Assembly: GCA_938023735.1 (NCBI GenBank) | Contig: CALJDK010000155.1 | Span: 1 to 51,534, forward strand | From: an uncultured Acidimicrobiales bacterium | GTDB taxonomy: Bacteria; Actinomycetota; Acidimicrobiia; Acidimicrobiales; SHLQ01 | DNA length: 51,534 nucleotides | Direction of reading: 5' to 3' | Position numbers and translations under genes: made by a program | Part shown: one piece after another, positions 33,069 to 43,200 of the stretch | Numbering within the stretch: position 1 is the stretch's first letter | Layout: each line of letters starts with the position of its first letter | Notes under the pieces: generated by a model | Seen by the model: only the letters and a program-made list of their open reading frames with translations | Database searches by the model: none | What the model was told of the DNA's origin: nothing

Positions 33069-34448
33069 CTAAATCTGGTCGATATCGCTTGCGGGCGAAA
33101 GGAAGGTAAGCACATCGGTACGGCTAATGACGTGTCGCGGCCGGCCACCATCGAGCACAACAACCGCGGGGCAGGTTTCGAGCATGCTGACCACCCGGTT
33201 CAGCGGCTGACCAATACCGATGGTGGCTAGCTTGGTGTCCATGACCTCCTCGACGGTGCGGTCGAGAATGCTCGGGTCTTCGAACGCCAGCTCCATAAGC
33301 CGAAGTTCGCTGACCGAACCCATCACCTCGGCCTCGGCCAAAGGCATCTCGCCCTTCGCAACCGGCAATTGCGAGACACCGTTCTCGCGCATAACCGCAA
33401 TGGCTTTGCGAGCGGTGAGTTCGGGGAATACGTAGATCAGGTCGTCGACGCCGTTCTTCTTGCTTTCGAGCACGTCTCGAACGATGGGCCCCTCGGCGGT
33501 GAGGAATCCGAAGTTGCCGAGCCACTCGTCGTTAAACACCTTCGACAGATACCCCCGGCCGCTGTCGGGAATGAACACCATCACCAGGTCGCCCGGCTTC
33601 GCTTCAGTGGCAACCTGCAAGGCCGCCTGCACTGCGGTTCCGCCGGACCCGCCGATAAAAATGCCCTCTTCCTGAGTAACCCGACGGGCCATGAGGAACG
33701 AGTCGAGGTCGGGAACGGCGATGGTTCGGTCGACCAGATCAGGCGAGTAGGTGCTGGGCCAGAAATCTTCACCGACACCTTCGACCAGGTACGGGCGCCC
33801 GGAGCCGCCGGAGTACACCGAGCCCTCGGGGTCGGCGGCGATGATCTGGATATCGGGGTTCTGTTCCTTGAGGTACTTGGCAACGCCGCTGATGGTTCCG
33901 CCGGTGCCGGCGCCCGCGACGAAATGGGTGATCTTGCCGTCGGTTTGGCGCCAGATCTCGGGCCCGGTGGTTTCGTAGTGAGCACGCGGGTTGTGCGGGT
34001 TGTCGTACTGGTTCGGCCGGTACGCGCCGGGTGTTTCAGCGACCAGACGTTCAGCGGTGGAGTAATACGACTCGGGGTCCTCGGGCGGCACGGCGACCGG
34101 GCACACCACAACTTCGGAGCCATAGGCCTTGAGCAGGTCGACCTTTTCGGGGCTGACCTTGTCGGTCATCACAAAGATGGTCTTGTAGCCGCGCTGCGCA
34201 GCGACGATGGCCAAGCCAACGCCGGTGTTGCCCGAAGTCGGCTCGATGATCGTGCCGCCGGGCTTGAGCAAGCCAGCCTCTTCAGCCGCATCGATCATGG
34301 TGACGGCCGGGCGATCCTTCGAGCTTCCACCGGGGTTGGTGAAGTCGAGCTTGGCGATGAGATCGCCGGGGAGTCCGGCACCGATCTTGGGAAGTCGAAC
34401 CAGCGGGGTGTTACCGATGAGTTCGAGTGCTGAGTCTGCGATTTCCAT
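33069..34448 (-). CDS. cbs: Cystathionine beta-synthase with C-terminal CBS-domain pair
   Basis: A 459-residue fold-type II PLP enzyme that condenses serine with homocysteine. The PLP lysine is in NPGGSSKDRPAV, the phosphate-binding loop is GAGTGGTISG, and EPTSGNTGVGLA is the substrate loop. Residues about 330-455 form two CBS motifs (LTARKAIAVMRENGVSQLPV and LATIGIGQPLNRVVSML), the regulatory module. There is no N-terminal heme segment. It heads the cbs-metB pair. I saw no SAM riboswitch in the 83-base leader. Confidence 0.95.
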   Translation of the reverse strand: MEIADSALELIGNTPLVRLPKIGAGLPGDLIAKLDFTNPGGSSKDRPAVTMIDAAEEAGLLKPGGTIIEPTSGNTGVGLAIVAAQRGYKTIFVMTDKVSPEKVDLLKAYGSEVVVCPVAVPPEDPESYYSTAERLVAETPGAYRPNQYDNPHNPRAHYETTGPEIWRQTDGKITHFVAGAGTGGTISGVAKYLKEQNPDIQIIAADPEGSVYSGGSGRPYLVEGVGEDFWPSTYSPDLVDRTIAVPDLDSFLMARRVTQEEGIFIGGSGGTAVQAALQVATEAKPGDLVMVFIPDSGRGYLSKVFNDEWLGNFGFLTAEGPIVRDVLESKKNGVDDLIYVFPELTARKAIAVMRENGVSQLPVAKGEMPLAEAEVMGSVSELRLMELAFEDPSILDRTVEEVMDTKLATIGIGQPLNRVVSMLETCPAVVVLDGGRPRHVISRTDVLTFLSPASDIDQI

Positions 34449-34531
34449 GAGCGGTCCCCTGAAGAAATTGGTTGCTCCAAGATACCGCGGTCTAGCCCTT
34501 ACACGTCTTTCGCCTCGGGCTTTCCCCTGCG

Positions 34532-35854
34532 CTAGCCGCCAGAAGATTCGTCCGCCGCACTTGGTGCTGACTCGACAAGAGTCGTCGCGACGCGCGGAGG
34601 TGGCGGGGCTGGTGCTGCACTGGGATCGAGAACCGTCACCATCGACGGGAAGCCGTTGGTCACCGACACGATCGCCAGTCCTTGCGGTGTGAAGGTGTTG
34701 CCGCCGATGCCGCTCTCTGACGTGAACGCAGCTGAGGTAATAAGGAAATCCTTGGCGCCGATCGAACGCAGGTGGTCGGCGAGCACAACGCCGTCGAGTG
34801 CACCGGTTGCTTCGGCGGCCTTGGCGAACGCGACAAACGACGCGGAGACTAAGAGGTCGGCGCTACCCGACGGGGCCGGCGAAAGCGCACGAATGTACTC
34901 AGTGTCGGCGGCGCTTCGCAGGCCATAGAGCGACGAGGACGAGACAAACCAAACGTCGCTCAGGTCAGGCTGACCCTGCAGCCAGAACAACGTGTCGCCC
35001 TCGCTCCCCAACATGATCGGAGTGGCTGCGTCGTCGGCACGCAGCTGCTTTGACAACACTCGTAGATCGGCGGGCGGAGCGCACAACACCATCAGGTCGG
35101 GTTCGACAAACTGTCCGACGGTTTCCCCAACATCGGCCAGCGGCAGTCCGCCGTCGCCGTATTCGATCGATGCGGTTACCGCTCCGCCGGAAAAGACAAA
35201 CCGGTCGGTAAAGGACATGCACTGGTCGAACGCCGTCACGTCGGCAACGTCGGAGATGGTGATGGCCGTCATCGCGCCCACATCGATGGCATGGTCAGCC
35301 ATCACCCATCCCTGCTGCCGATCGGTGGCCGCGAACGAGAACGCCAGATCGCCCGCATCGAGAGCAAACTCTTCACTCGTTACGCATGGCGAGACAACCA
35401 GCACGCCCTTGTTCGTAGCAATCGACGCCGCCGGGATCACGGTTTCGGCGTCACAACCCACAACGATGAGGTTGGCGCCCCGAATGATCAGGTCCTCGAC
35501 CGCATCGATGGCTTCGTCCACATCGTTGCGACTATCGCGAACCATCAGACCCACCGTGTCGCCAAGGATTCCGCCCTGCTCGTTCTGAATCTTCACCGCT
35601 GCGGTGAGCTGCTCGGCGAACGGGGCTTCAAGGTCGCTGTTGTTGCCGCTCAAGTCGGCAACCAAACCAACGATGACCTCTCCGTCGAGCTCGGGGAACT
35701 CGATGGTTCCGAGAACGGTGGGTGGCGGCGAGGGCGCAGCGGCATCCTCGATGATCTGCACGGCCGAACAAGCGCTCGCCACAATAGCGAACACCGCAAG
35801 GATGACGCCGGGAACGACTCGGCAGCGAAGGCGGGGGAAGGCCGGATCCGACAT
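34532..35854 (-). CDS. Periplasmic-binding-protein type I lipoprotein (LIV-like substrate-binding)
   Basis: A 440-residue predicted lipoprotein with signal core VILAVFAIVASAC (Cys29), then a Pro-rich linker. The type I binding fold covers residues about 55-410: EVIVGLVADLSGNNSDLEAPF, IQNEQGGILGDTVGLMVRDS, and FAATDRQQGWVMADHAID. The tail is Ala/Pro/Ser-rich. Such proteins bind amino acids, amides or aromatic acids for ABC uptake or act as orphan sensors. No permease or ATPase gene is adjacent, so it may be an orphan. It diverges from the aminotransferase gene, 37 bases apart. Confidence 0.85.
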   Translation of the reverse strand: MSDPAFPRLRCRVVPGVILAVFAIVASACSAVQIIEDAAAPSPPPTVLGTIEFPELDGEVIVGLVADLSGNNSDLEAPFAEQLTAAVKIQNEQGGILGDTVGLMVRDSRNDVDEAIDAVEDLIIRGANLIVVGCDAETVIPAASIATNKGVLVVSPCVTSEEFALDAGDLAFSFAATDRQQGWVMADHAIDVGAMTAITISDVADVTAFDQCMSFTDRFVFSGGAVTASIEYGDGGLPLADVGETVGQFVEPDLMVLCAPPADLRVLSKQLRADDAATPIMLGSEGDTLFWLQGQPDLSDVWFVSSSSLYGLRSAADTEYIRALSPAPSGSADLLVSASFVAFAKAAEATGALDGVVLADHLRSIGAKDFLITSAAFTSESGIGGNTFTPQGLAIVSVTNGFPSMVTVLDPSAAPAPPPPRVATTLVESAPSAADESSGG

Positions 35855-35891
35855 GAGAACTCCACGCTATCTGCGCTGCTAGAACATCCAC

Positions 35892-37052
35892 ATGAGTTCA
35901 CTCGCCAACGGGTCGTGGCCCCAGCCATCTATCCGGTCCGGCGTCGACCCGTTCCGGGTGATGGAAGTCATGCGGGCAGCTGAGGAACGGGCGGCGACCG
36001 GGAAGGACGTGCTTCATCTCGAGGTCGGCCAGCCATCGACCCCTGCACCCGCCGGCGTGCTCGCCGCTGCGCATGCCGCCCTCGACAACGATGTGCTGGG
36101 TTATACAACCGCCAAAGGACTCGCCGAGCTCCGATCTCGAATCGCACAGCACTACGACGATTGGTACGACCAGTCGGTCGACCCGGAACAGATCATCGTC
36201 ACCACCGGCGCTTCGGGGGCGTTCGTGCTGGCGTTTCTGGCCGCGTTCGATCTGGGCGATCGGGTTGTTGTGCCGTCGCCCGGCTACCCGTGCTACCGCA
36301 ATATGCTCGGCGCGTATGGCGTCGAGGTCATCGACTTGTTGACCACAGCCGACACTCGGTTCCAACCCACGCCCGAGTTACTCGAACCGCTCCTCCCGTT
36401 TGACGGCTTGGTCATTGCCAGCCCGTCGAATCCTGCGGGGACCATGATCGGTGCCGACGAACTGGCCATCCTCGGTTCGTGGTGTCACGAGAACAAGGTG
36501 CGTCTGATTTCCGACGAGATTTACCACGGCATCACATTCGGTTATCCAGCCGACACGGCAATCGCATCGTCGGATTCGGCCATCGTGGCGCAAAGCTTCT
36601 CGAAGTACTTTTCGATGACCGGCTGGCGACTTGGTTGGATCGTGGCCCCAGACGAGTTGGTGCAACCCTTGGAGCGGCTCGGCCAGAACTTGGCTATCGC
36701 TGCGCCGACACTGGCTCAGGTGGCCGCATGCGCAGCCTTTGACTGCCACGAGGAACTTCAGGCCAACGTGAAGCGGTACCGCACCAACCGTCAGCTTCTG
36801 CTCGACGGGCTTCCCAAGGCCGGCATCGACAAACTCGCTCCCGCCGACGGAGCGTTCTATGTGTACGCCGATGTGAGTTCGCACGGCGACAGTCTTGAGC
36901 TATCGACCAGGTGGCTCAGCGAACTCGGCATCGCCGCTACTTCAGGGCTCGACTTCGACCCATCTCGGGGCCGAGACTTCGTGCGATTCTCCTACGCTGG
37001 CGATACCGACGACATCGCTGAAGCCCTTCAGCGTCTCGAACAGGCGCAGTAG
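35892..37052 (+). CDS. Class I/II PLP-dependent aminotransferase
   Basis: A 386-residue aspartate-aminotransferase-fold enzyme. PLP lysine is in AQSFSKYFSMTGWRLGWIV; other landmarks are GYTTAKGLAELRSRIAQHY, TTGASGAFVLAFLAAFD, SPSNPAGTMI and ISDEIYHGITFG. FVRFSYAG near the C-terminus holds the carboxylate-binding Arg. The substrate amino acid cannot be told. It is the last gene before the giant surface-protein gene, 196 bases away on the same strand. Confidence 0.93.
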   Translation: MSSLANGSWPQPSIRSGVDPFRVMEVMRAAEERAATGKDVLHLEVGQPSTPAPAGVLAAAHAALDNDVLGYTTAKGLAELRSRIAQHYDDWYDQSVDPEQIIVTTGASGAFVLAFLAAFDLGDRVVVPSPGYPCYRNMLGAYGVEVIDLLTTADTRFQPTPELLEPLLPFDGLVIASPSNPAGTMIGADELAILGSWCHENKVRLISDEIYHGITFGYPADTAIASSDSAIVAQSFSKYFSMTGWRLGWIVAPDELVQPLERLGQNLAIAAPTLAQVAACAAFDCHEELQANVKRYRTNRQLLLDGLPKAGIDKLAPADGAFYVYADVSSHGDSLELSTRWLSELGIAATSGLDFDPSRGRDFVRFSYAGDTDDIAEALQRLEQAQ

Positions 37053-37179
37053 CTAGCTCACCGCTACCGGCCGCCGCAGGTCGATGTTGGCCGAAGCCAA
37101 AATTGGTGCCCGTCTGCAACGGCGTTCTGAAATCAGCACCTTTTTCTCAGATGAGCACAGGAAATGGCGATCGGGAGTA

Positions 37180-37203
37180 GGTGCCCAGCGATCGCTGGGC
37201 ACC
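37180..37203. promoter_or_regulatory. Perfect 24-bp palindrome upstream of the giant surface-protein gene
   Basis: The half-site is GGTGCCCAGCGA followed by its exact complement, so the two 12-base arms abut with no spacer. The centre is 58 bases before the start codon of the giant gene. As DNA it could be a dimeric repressor site; as RNA a spacer-less hairpin would be poor, and no T-run follows, so a terminator for the aminotransferase gene is less likely. The rest of 37053-37248 holds no gene I can support. Confidence 0.6.
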
Positions 37204-37248
37204 TTCACGACGCCTGCGTCCCCGGGCACTCTCTGAGGCTCTCACTTC

Positions 37249-40200
37249 ATGTTTTCCGTTCGCACCTCTGGTCAACGCCATCGATCTCCCCTCCGACGTT
37301 CGGCCCTCCGGCTGACCGTCGTGTCGATAATCACGGCGTTGTTTGCTTCGACGCTGGTGGCCATCGCCCCGGCGGAGCTGGGTCCATTTTCAACGCTTCA
37401 GGCCGATCCGGCCGCAGCACAGTCGGGTCTTTGCCCTCCCGGAAGTACGTTTCTCACTGCCTTCAACTGGTCATCAGCGCCCGGGGGCTCAGACAACCCC
37501 GCCAACGCCGATGGCGCTACCTGGCCGATCAACACCACCAACAAAACCTGGACCAACGTCGGTGGTAGTGGCCTCGATGTCAACATTGCGATGACTGGAA
37601 CGATCATCGACGGCACAAACGGCGGACAAGCCGGGCCGGGCGTTGTGGGCAACATCGACGGATTCCCCACCTCGACCAATGAAGGTCAAAACATCGGCGG
37701 CGACGACGGAGCCTACGGGTCGGATTACCTCACCCTCGCCATGTACAGCGAAAGCTCCGACGACCTCGTTACCGTCGACTTCAACTTCTCGATTCCCGTG
37801 TTCTTCGCCAACGACTTCACCGTCGACGACGTCGACTGGCTCGGACACTCTTTCCAGAACCCCATCCCAGCTGGCGGCTTCCAGGACGAAGTGAACTTCA
37901 TTGCCGATGATGGCACCGGCAACGTTCCGGTCACGGTGACCCCGCTCGGAACCGCCACCAACATCAGTGGACAGTCGGCGAAGGGCGACGTCTATGACCC
38001 GGCACTCAACGGAAACGTCACGCCGAATGACCTCGACGGTCAGGTTCTCGTCACCACGCCAAAGCCGTTCACCACCCTGTCGCTCGAATACTCGAACGGC
38101 CCGGACGATCAGGTCGCCGAACTCGCCGACCCCAACAACCCCGGCACCTGGGATGGCGTGAGCAATGGTCACGCGGTTCGACTGGGCGGCTTCTCATTGT
38201 GCGAACCCGACCCGGCCAGCATCAGCCTTGAAAAGACCGTCTACGAGGGTCACGACGCTGGCGCGCAGTGCACCGGTAGCGAACTCATCACCGGCCTGAT
38301 CCCGGGCGAAGCGGTTACCTACTGCTTCGACGTCACCAACAGCGGCGATACGTTCCTTGACACCATCACCATCGACGACCCCGACCTTGGCCTAGCAAGT
38401 GCTGGCGTTCCGCCGCTCGGCTACATCGGTACCCCAATCTTCCCGATGGCGCCCGGCGACACGATCACCATGTACTACGAGGCCGGGGCCCCGCCAGCCG
38501 ACCTGGTGAACACGGCGACCGCCGAAGGTATCCCCGTGTACGCCGATGGCACAGTCATCCCGTTCCAGAATCCGGTGACTGACGTCAACACCGCCGAGGT
38601 GCAGGTGGCTTCGCCCGCAATTACGTTGGTGAAAGACGTCATCGTCGGCCATACCGGCGGTGCCGGATGTGCCACGGCCGCCAACACTGCAGCAATCACC
38701 CCTGGGATTCCCGTCACCTACTGCTTTACCGTCACCAACTCTGGCGACACGCCGCTCACCTCGATCACGCTCGACGACTCCACCCTCGGCAGCCCGGTCA
38801 TCAACCAGACCGTCGGCCCACTGCCCAACCCGCTGAACCCAGGCGACACCGTTGTCTTCTACTACGAGACCACGGCGACAACCTCGCTCACCAACACCGC
38901 ATCGGTTACCGCGGTTCCCGCCAACCCGGACGGCTCTCCTGTTCCCGGCGGCCTTCCGGTAAACGATGACGACACGGCCATCGTCACCGAGGAAGCTCCC
39001 GGACTTCAGATCGAAAAGACCGTCTCCACCAACGGGTCGTGCCCCGGAAGCGAATTGGTCACCCAGGTTGCTGGTGACGCTCTGTCGTACTGCTTTGAAG
39101 TGATCAACACCGGTAGTACCTCGCTGGCAAACGTCACGATCGCCGACGCCGATATCCCGGGTTTCAACCCATCCAACCTCATTCCTGTCAGCGGCACGCT
39201 CGCCCTCATCGCTCCCTCTTCGTCAGCCGTTGTTCGCTACGACACCGTCGCAACGGTCGACGTACTTCCGAACACCGCTTCGGCCACCGGAACGCCGAGT
39301 GACGCCACCGGCACCTCGCTGGGCCTCGGGAACGTTTCTGACGACGACACCGCATCGGTCGATGTTGTTGACCCAAGCGTTCAAATCATCAAGACCGTGG
39401 TGCCCGAAGGCAGCGCTTGCCCCGGCATCAACGCCAGCACGCTACAGGTGGCCGCAGGCTCCAACGTTGTCTACTGCTTCACCGTCACCAACACCGGCGA
39501 CACCGACCTCATCGACCTTGCGTTGAACGATGCCACCCTCGCCGCCGCAGGCGTTGACGTATCGCTTCTTGCCGTGAGCGACCTTGCGCCAACCGACTCC
39601 GTCACCGTTGCCTCTCCCGCCACCCCCGCCGCTGACCTCACCAACACCGCCGGTGTTTCGGGAACGCCGGCCGCCGGCGGAACAGCCATCCCCGGCCTCA
39701 CGCCCGTCACCGACAGCGACGACGCAATCGTCGATGTCGTGACCCCGGGTATTCAGTTGGTAAAGACCGTCGTGGGCGGCGGCTCAACCGCAGCATGCCC
39801 CGGCTCGCCCAGCCTCGACGCTGGAACTGGCGTGGCAATCACCTACTGCTTCGAGATCACCAACACCGGTGAGACCCATCTCGACCTTGCCGGAATGACC
39901 TTCAACGATCCGACGCTTGGAATCACCGCAGCCGATCTTGTGCCCGTTGGCGCAATTACCGACCCGCTTCCTCCCGCCGGAACGGCCATGTACGCCTACA
40001 CCACCACCATGGGTGGCACCCTCACCAACACGGCCGACGTTTCGGCAGATCCGGTCGACGCCTCGGGCGACCCGGTACCCGGCGCCAACCCGGTCGATGA
40101 CTCCGATACCGCCGACGTTGTTCTTGCCACGCCTGCGGTCGATATTTCCAAGACCGCATATGCCGGTCACGACGGCGGCGCCAACTGCCCCGGCGCCGAC

Positions 40201-43200
40201 CTCACCACCGTCAACGCTGGCGCAGATGTCACGTACTGCTTCATCGTCACCAACACCAGCAGCGACGTTTCGCTGGCCAACGTGGTCATTGACGACCCCG
40301 CATTGAGCGCCTCCTATCCCGGCGCCATCACGCTCCTTAGCGGAAACCCCTCCCTTCTCGGTACCGGGCAATCCGCCGTGTTCTTCCTCGACGCGACCGC
40401 CGCCGGCGACCTCACCAACGTCGCGGACACCACCGGCGACCCTGCCGACGCTTCGGGCAACCCCATCGCAGCTACCCCACCGACCGACGACGACCCCACC
40501 ACGGTCGATGTTGTCGGTGCCGGAATCGACATCGAAAAGACCGTGTACCTCGGACACGACGGCGGCACATCGTGCGATGGAACCGAACTGTCCACCGGAA
40601 TCAGCGGCACCGATGTCACGTACTGCTTCACCGTCACCAACACCGGCGACACCCACCTTTCCGGTGTCACGGTTTCTGACCCGCTGCTCGGTATCACGCT
40701 GATCGCTCCGGCAACGCTCGCACCGGGAGCCTCGGTAACCCTGTTCGCCGAAACCACCATCACCGGTGACCTGCTCAACACCGCGACGGCAACCGGTACG
40801 CCAAGCACCGCTGGCGGCACACCCCTGCCTGGCATTGCGGCACCATCGGCTGACGACACCGCCGAGGTCGACGAAGTCACCCCGGCGGTCACCATCGACA
40901 AGTCCGTCTATGTCGGCAACAACTCGGGTGCCACCTGCCCAACGGCGGGCAACAGCACCCTTGCGGTTCCCGGCGATGCAGTCACCTACTGCTTTGAAGT
41001 CACCAACACCGGCGACACCCACCTCGATGATCTTGTTGTTTCCGACACGACCCTTGGCATCACCATCGACGCAACAAACGAGGTTGCCCTGAGCGGCACG
41101 CTTGCGTCGCTGGCCCCCGGCGCTAGTGCCGTCGTGTACGTCGAGGTCACCGCCGGCCTTACCGACGTCGCCAACATCGCCTCGGTCACGGGTAACCCCA
41201 CCACCCCGACCGGCGACGACATCGTTGGCGCCACCGACCCCACCGACACCGACGATGCACTTCTGAACATCGTCACCCCATCGGTAAGTATCGCGAAAAC
41301 GGTGTCGGCAAACGGAACCTGTCCGGGCGTTGAAAGCCTTGGCCTTGTTGCCGGTTCGGCCGTGTCGTTCTGTTTCGAGATCACCAACACCGGCGACACC
41401 TACCTCGCCGACCTCACTATCGACGACGACATCTACGGCCCACTCGACGCCACCAACACCACCGCAGTATCCGGAACGCTCAGCCTCGTCGCACCGGGCG
41501 CAACCGTGGTCGTTCGGTACGACACCACCAGTCCCGCCGCCGATCAGATCAACACCGCCACCACCTCGGGCACACCAACCGACAACGCCGGCAACCCACT
41601 CGGTATCGCCAACGTCGACTCCGACCCCGACACCGCCGAAATCACCGTGGTTGGGCCCGCAGTAGAACTCGTCAAAACCGCCGTTCCCGCAGGTACCACC
41701 TGTACGGGAATCGATGGCACCACCCTCGAAGTAGCCGCTGGATCACAGGTCACCTACTGCTTTGAAGTAACCAACACCGGCGACACCTACCTCGCTAACA
41801 TCACCGTCGACGACCCAACACTCGGCGTCGTCGGCCTCGCAGTGGCCGACCTGCCCGCAAACGGCGACAGCGACATCGTCTCCTTCGGCCCGGTAACCGC
41901 AACCGACGCCGTCAACACCGCCCAAACCACAGCCAGCCCGGCCGACGCATCCGGAACGCCGCTGCCGGGCGTTCCCGATGTTGACGACACCGAGGTCGCC
42001 GAAGTCGACGTCCTCACTCCCGCAATCGAACTCCAGAAAACTGTCCGTCCCGGAACCAGCCTCAACGCCTGCCCGGGCAGCGAAACCGTCACCGCCCAGA
42101 ACGGCGTAGCGGTCGTCTACTGCTTCGAGGTAACCAACACCGGCGACGCACCACTCGACAACATCACCATCACCGACCCCAACCTCACCTTCGGCGCCAG
42201 CGACCCCACCCTCGTCAGCGGCGTCATCCCACTCGCTCCAGGCGCAACCGCCACCTTCGCCTTCGCCTCGTCGATTGATGGCGACCTGCTCAACACCGCA
42301 ACCGCAACCGGCGACCCCACCGACTCGGCCGGCAACCCACTACCCGGCGCCTCGTCAGTCGACGACACCGACACCGCTGAAGTCATCGAAGCCGATCCGG
42401 CAGTCAACTTGGTGAAAACCGTCTACGCCGGCCACGATGCTGGCGCTTCATGCGGCGGCGGCAACCTGGTCACAGGGCTCAACGGCGACGCCGTCACCTA
42501 CTGCTTCGAGGTAACCAACACCAGCTCGAGCACCACCCTCTCGGCGGCAACGGTGAACGATCCACTCGTCGGTCCGGTCACCCTCATCGCCTCCGGCGAC
42601 ACCCTCTTGTCGCCCGGCGAAACGGTGGTCTACTACGTCGAGTCGACCATTAATGGCGATCTCATCAACACCGCCACCGCATCGGGAACCCCAAGCGACC
42701 CGAGCGGCAACCCCCTCCCCTCAGCCACGCCCGTCGAGTCCGCACCCGACACCGCCGAGGTCGACGAAACCGCCCCGGCCGTCGACATCGAAAAGACCGT
42801 ATACGCCGGCCACGACGCCGGAGCCAGCTGCGATGGCGTCGAGCTCGTATCGGGCCTCAACGGCGATGCGGTCACGTATTGCTTTACCGTCACCAACACC
42901 GGCACCTCGCACCTCACCAACGTCAGCGTCACCGACGCCACCCTCGGTCTTTCGCTCAACGTGCCCGGCCCCCTCGCCCCCGGAGCCAGCGCAACCGTCA
43001 GCCACGAAACCACCATCACCGGCGACCTCACCAACACCGCCTCCGCAACCGGAACCCCATCCAACCCATCAGGCGCACCAATCCCCGGACTCCCCCCGGT
43101 CAGCTCTAACCCCGACGACGCCGAAGTCGACGAGATCAACCCGGCCATCAACATCGAGAAAACCGTCTACGCAGGCCAAGATGGCGGCGCAAGCTGCACC

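Noticed and set aside
34449..34531. SAM riboswitch before cbs-metB
   Set aside because: The leader is only 83 bases and shows none of the paired helices expected of SAM riboswitches.
37190..37197. GCGATCGC within the palindrome as a cyanobacterial HIP1 element
   Set aside because: It is simply the centre of the longer palindrome, and nothing else in the window suggests a cyanobacterium.
39784..41022. Long open frame on the minus strand inside the giant gene (about 412 codons)
   Set aside because: It is antisense to the repeats, mirrors their period, is Gly/Val/Arg-rich, and has no family features; several similar antisense frames recur at other repeats.
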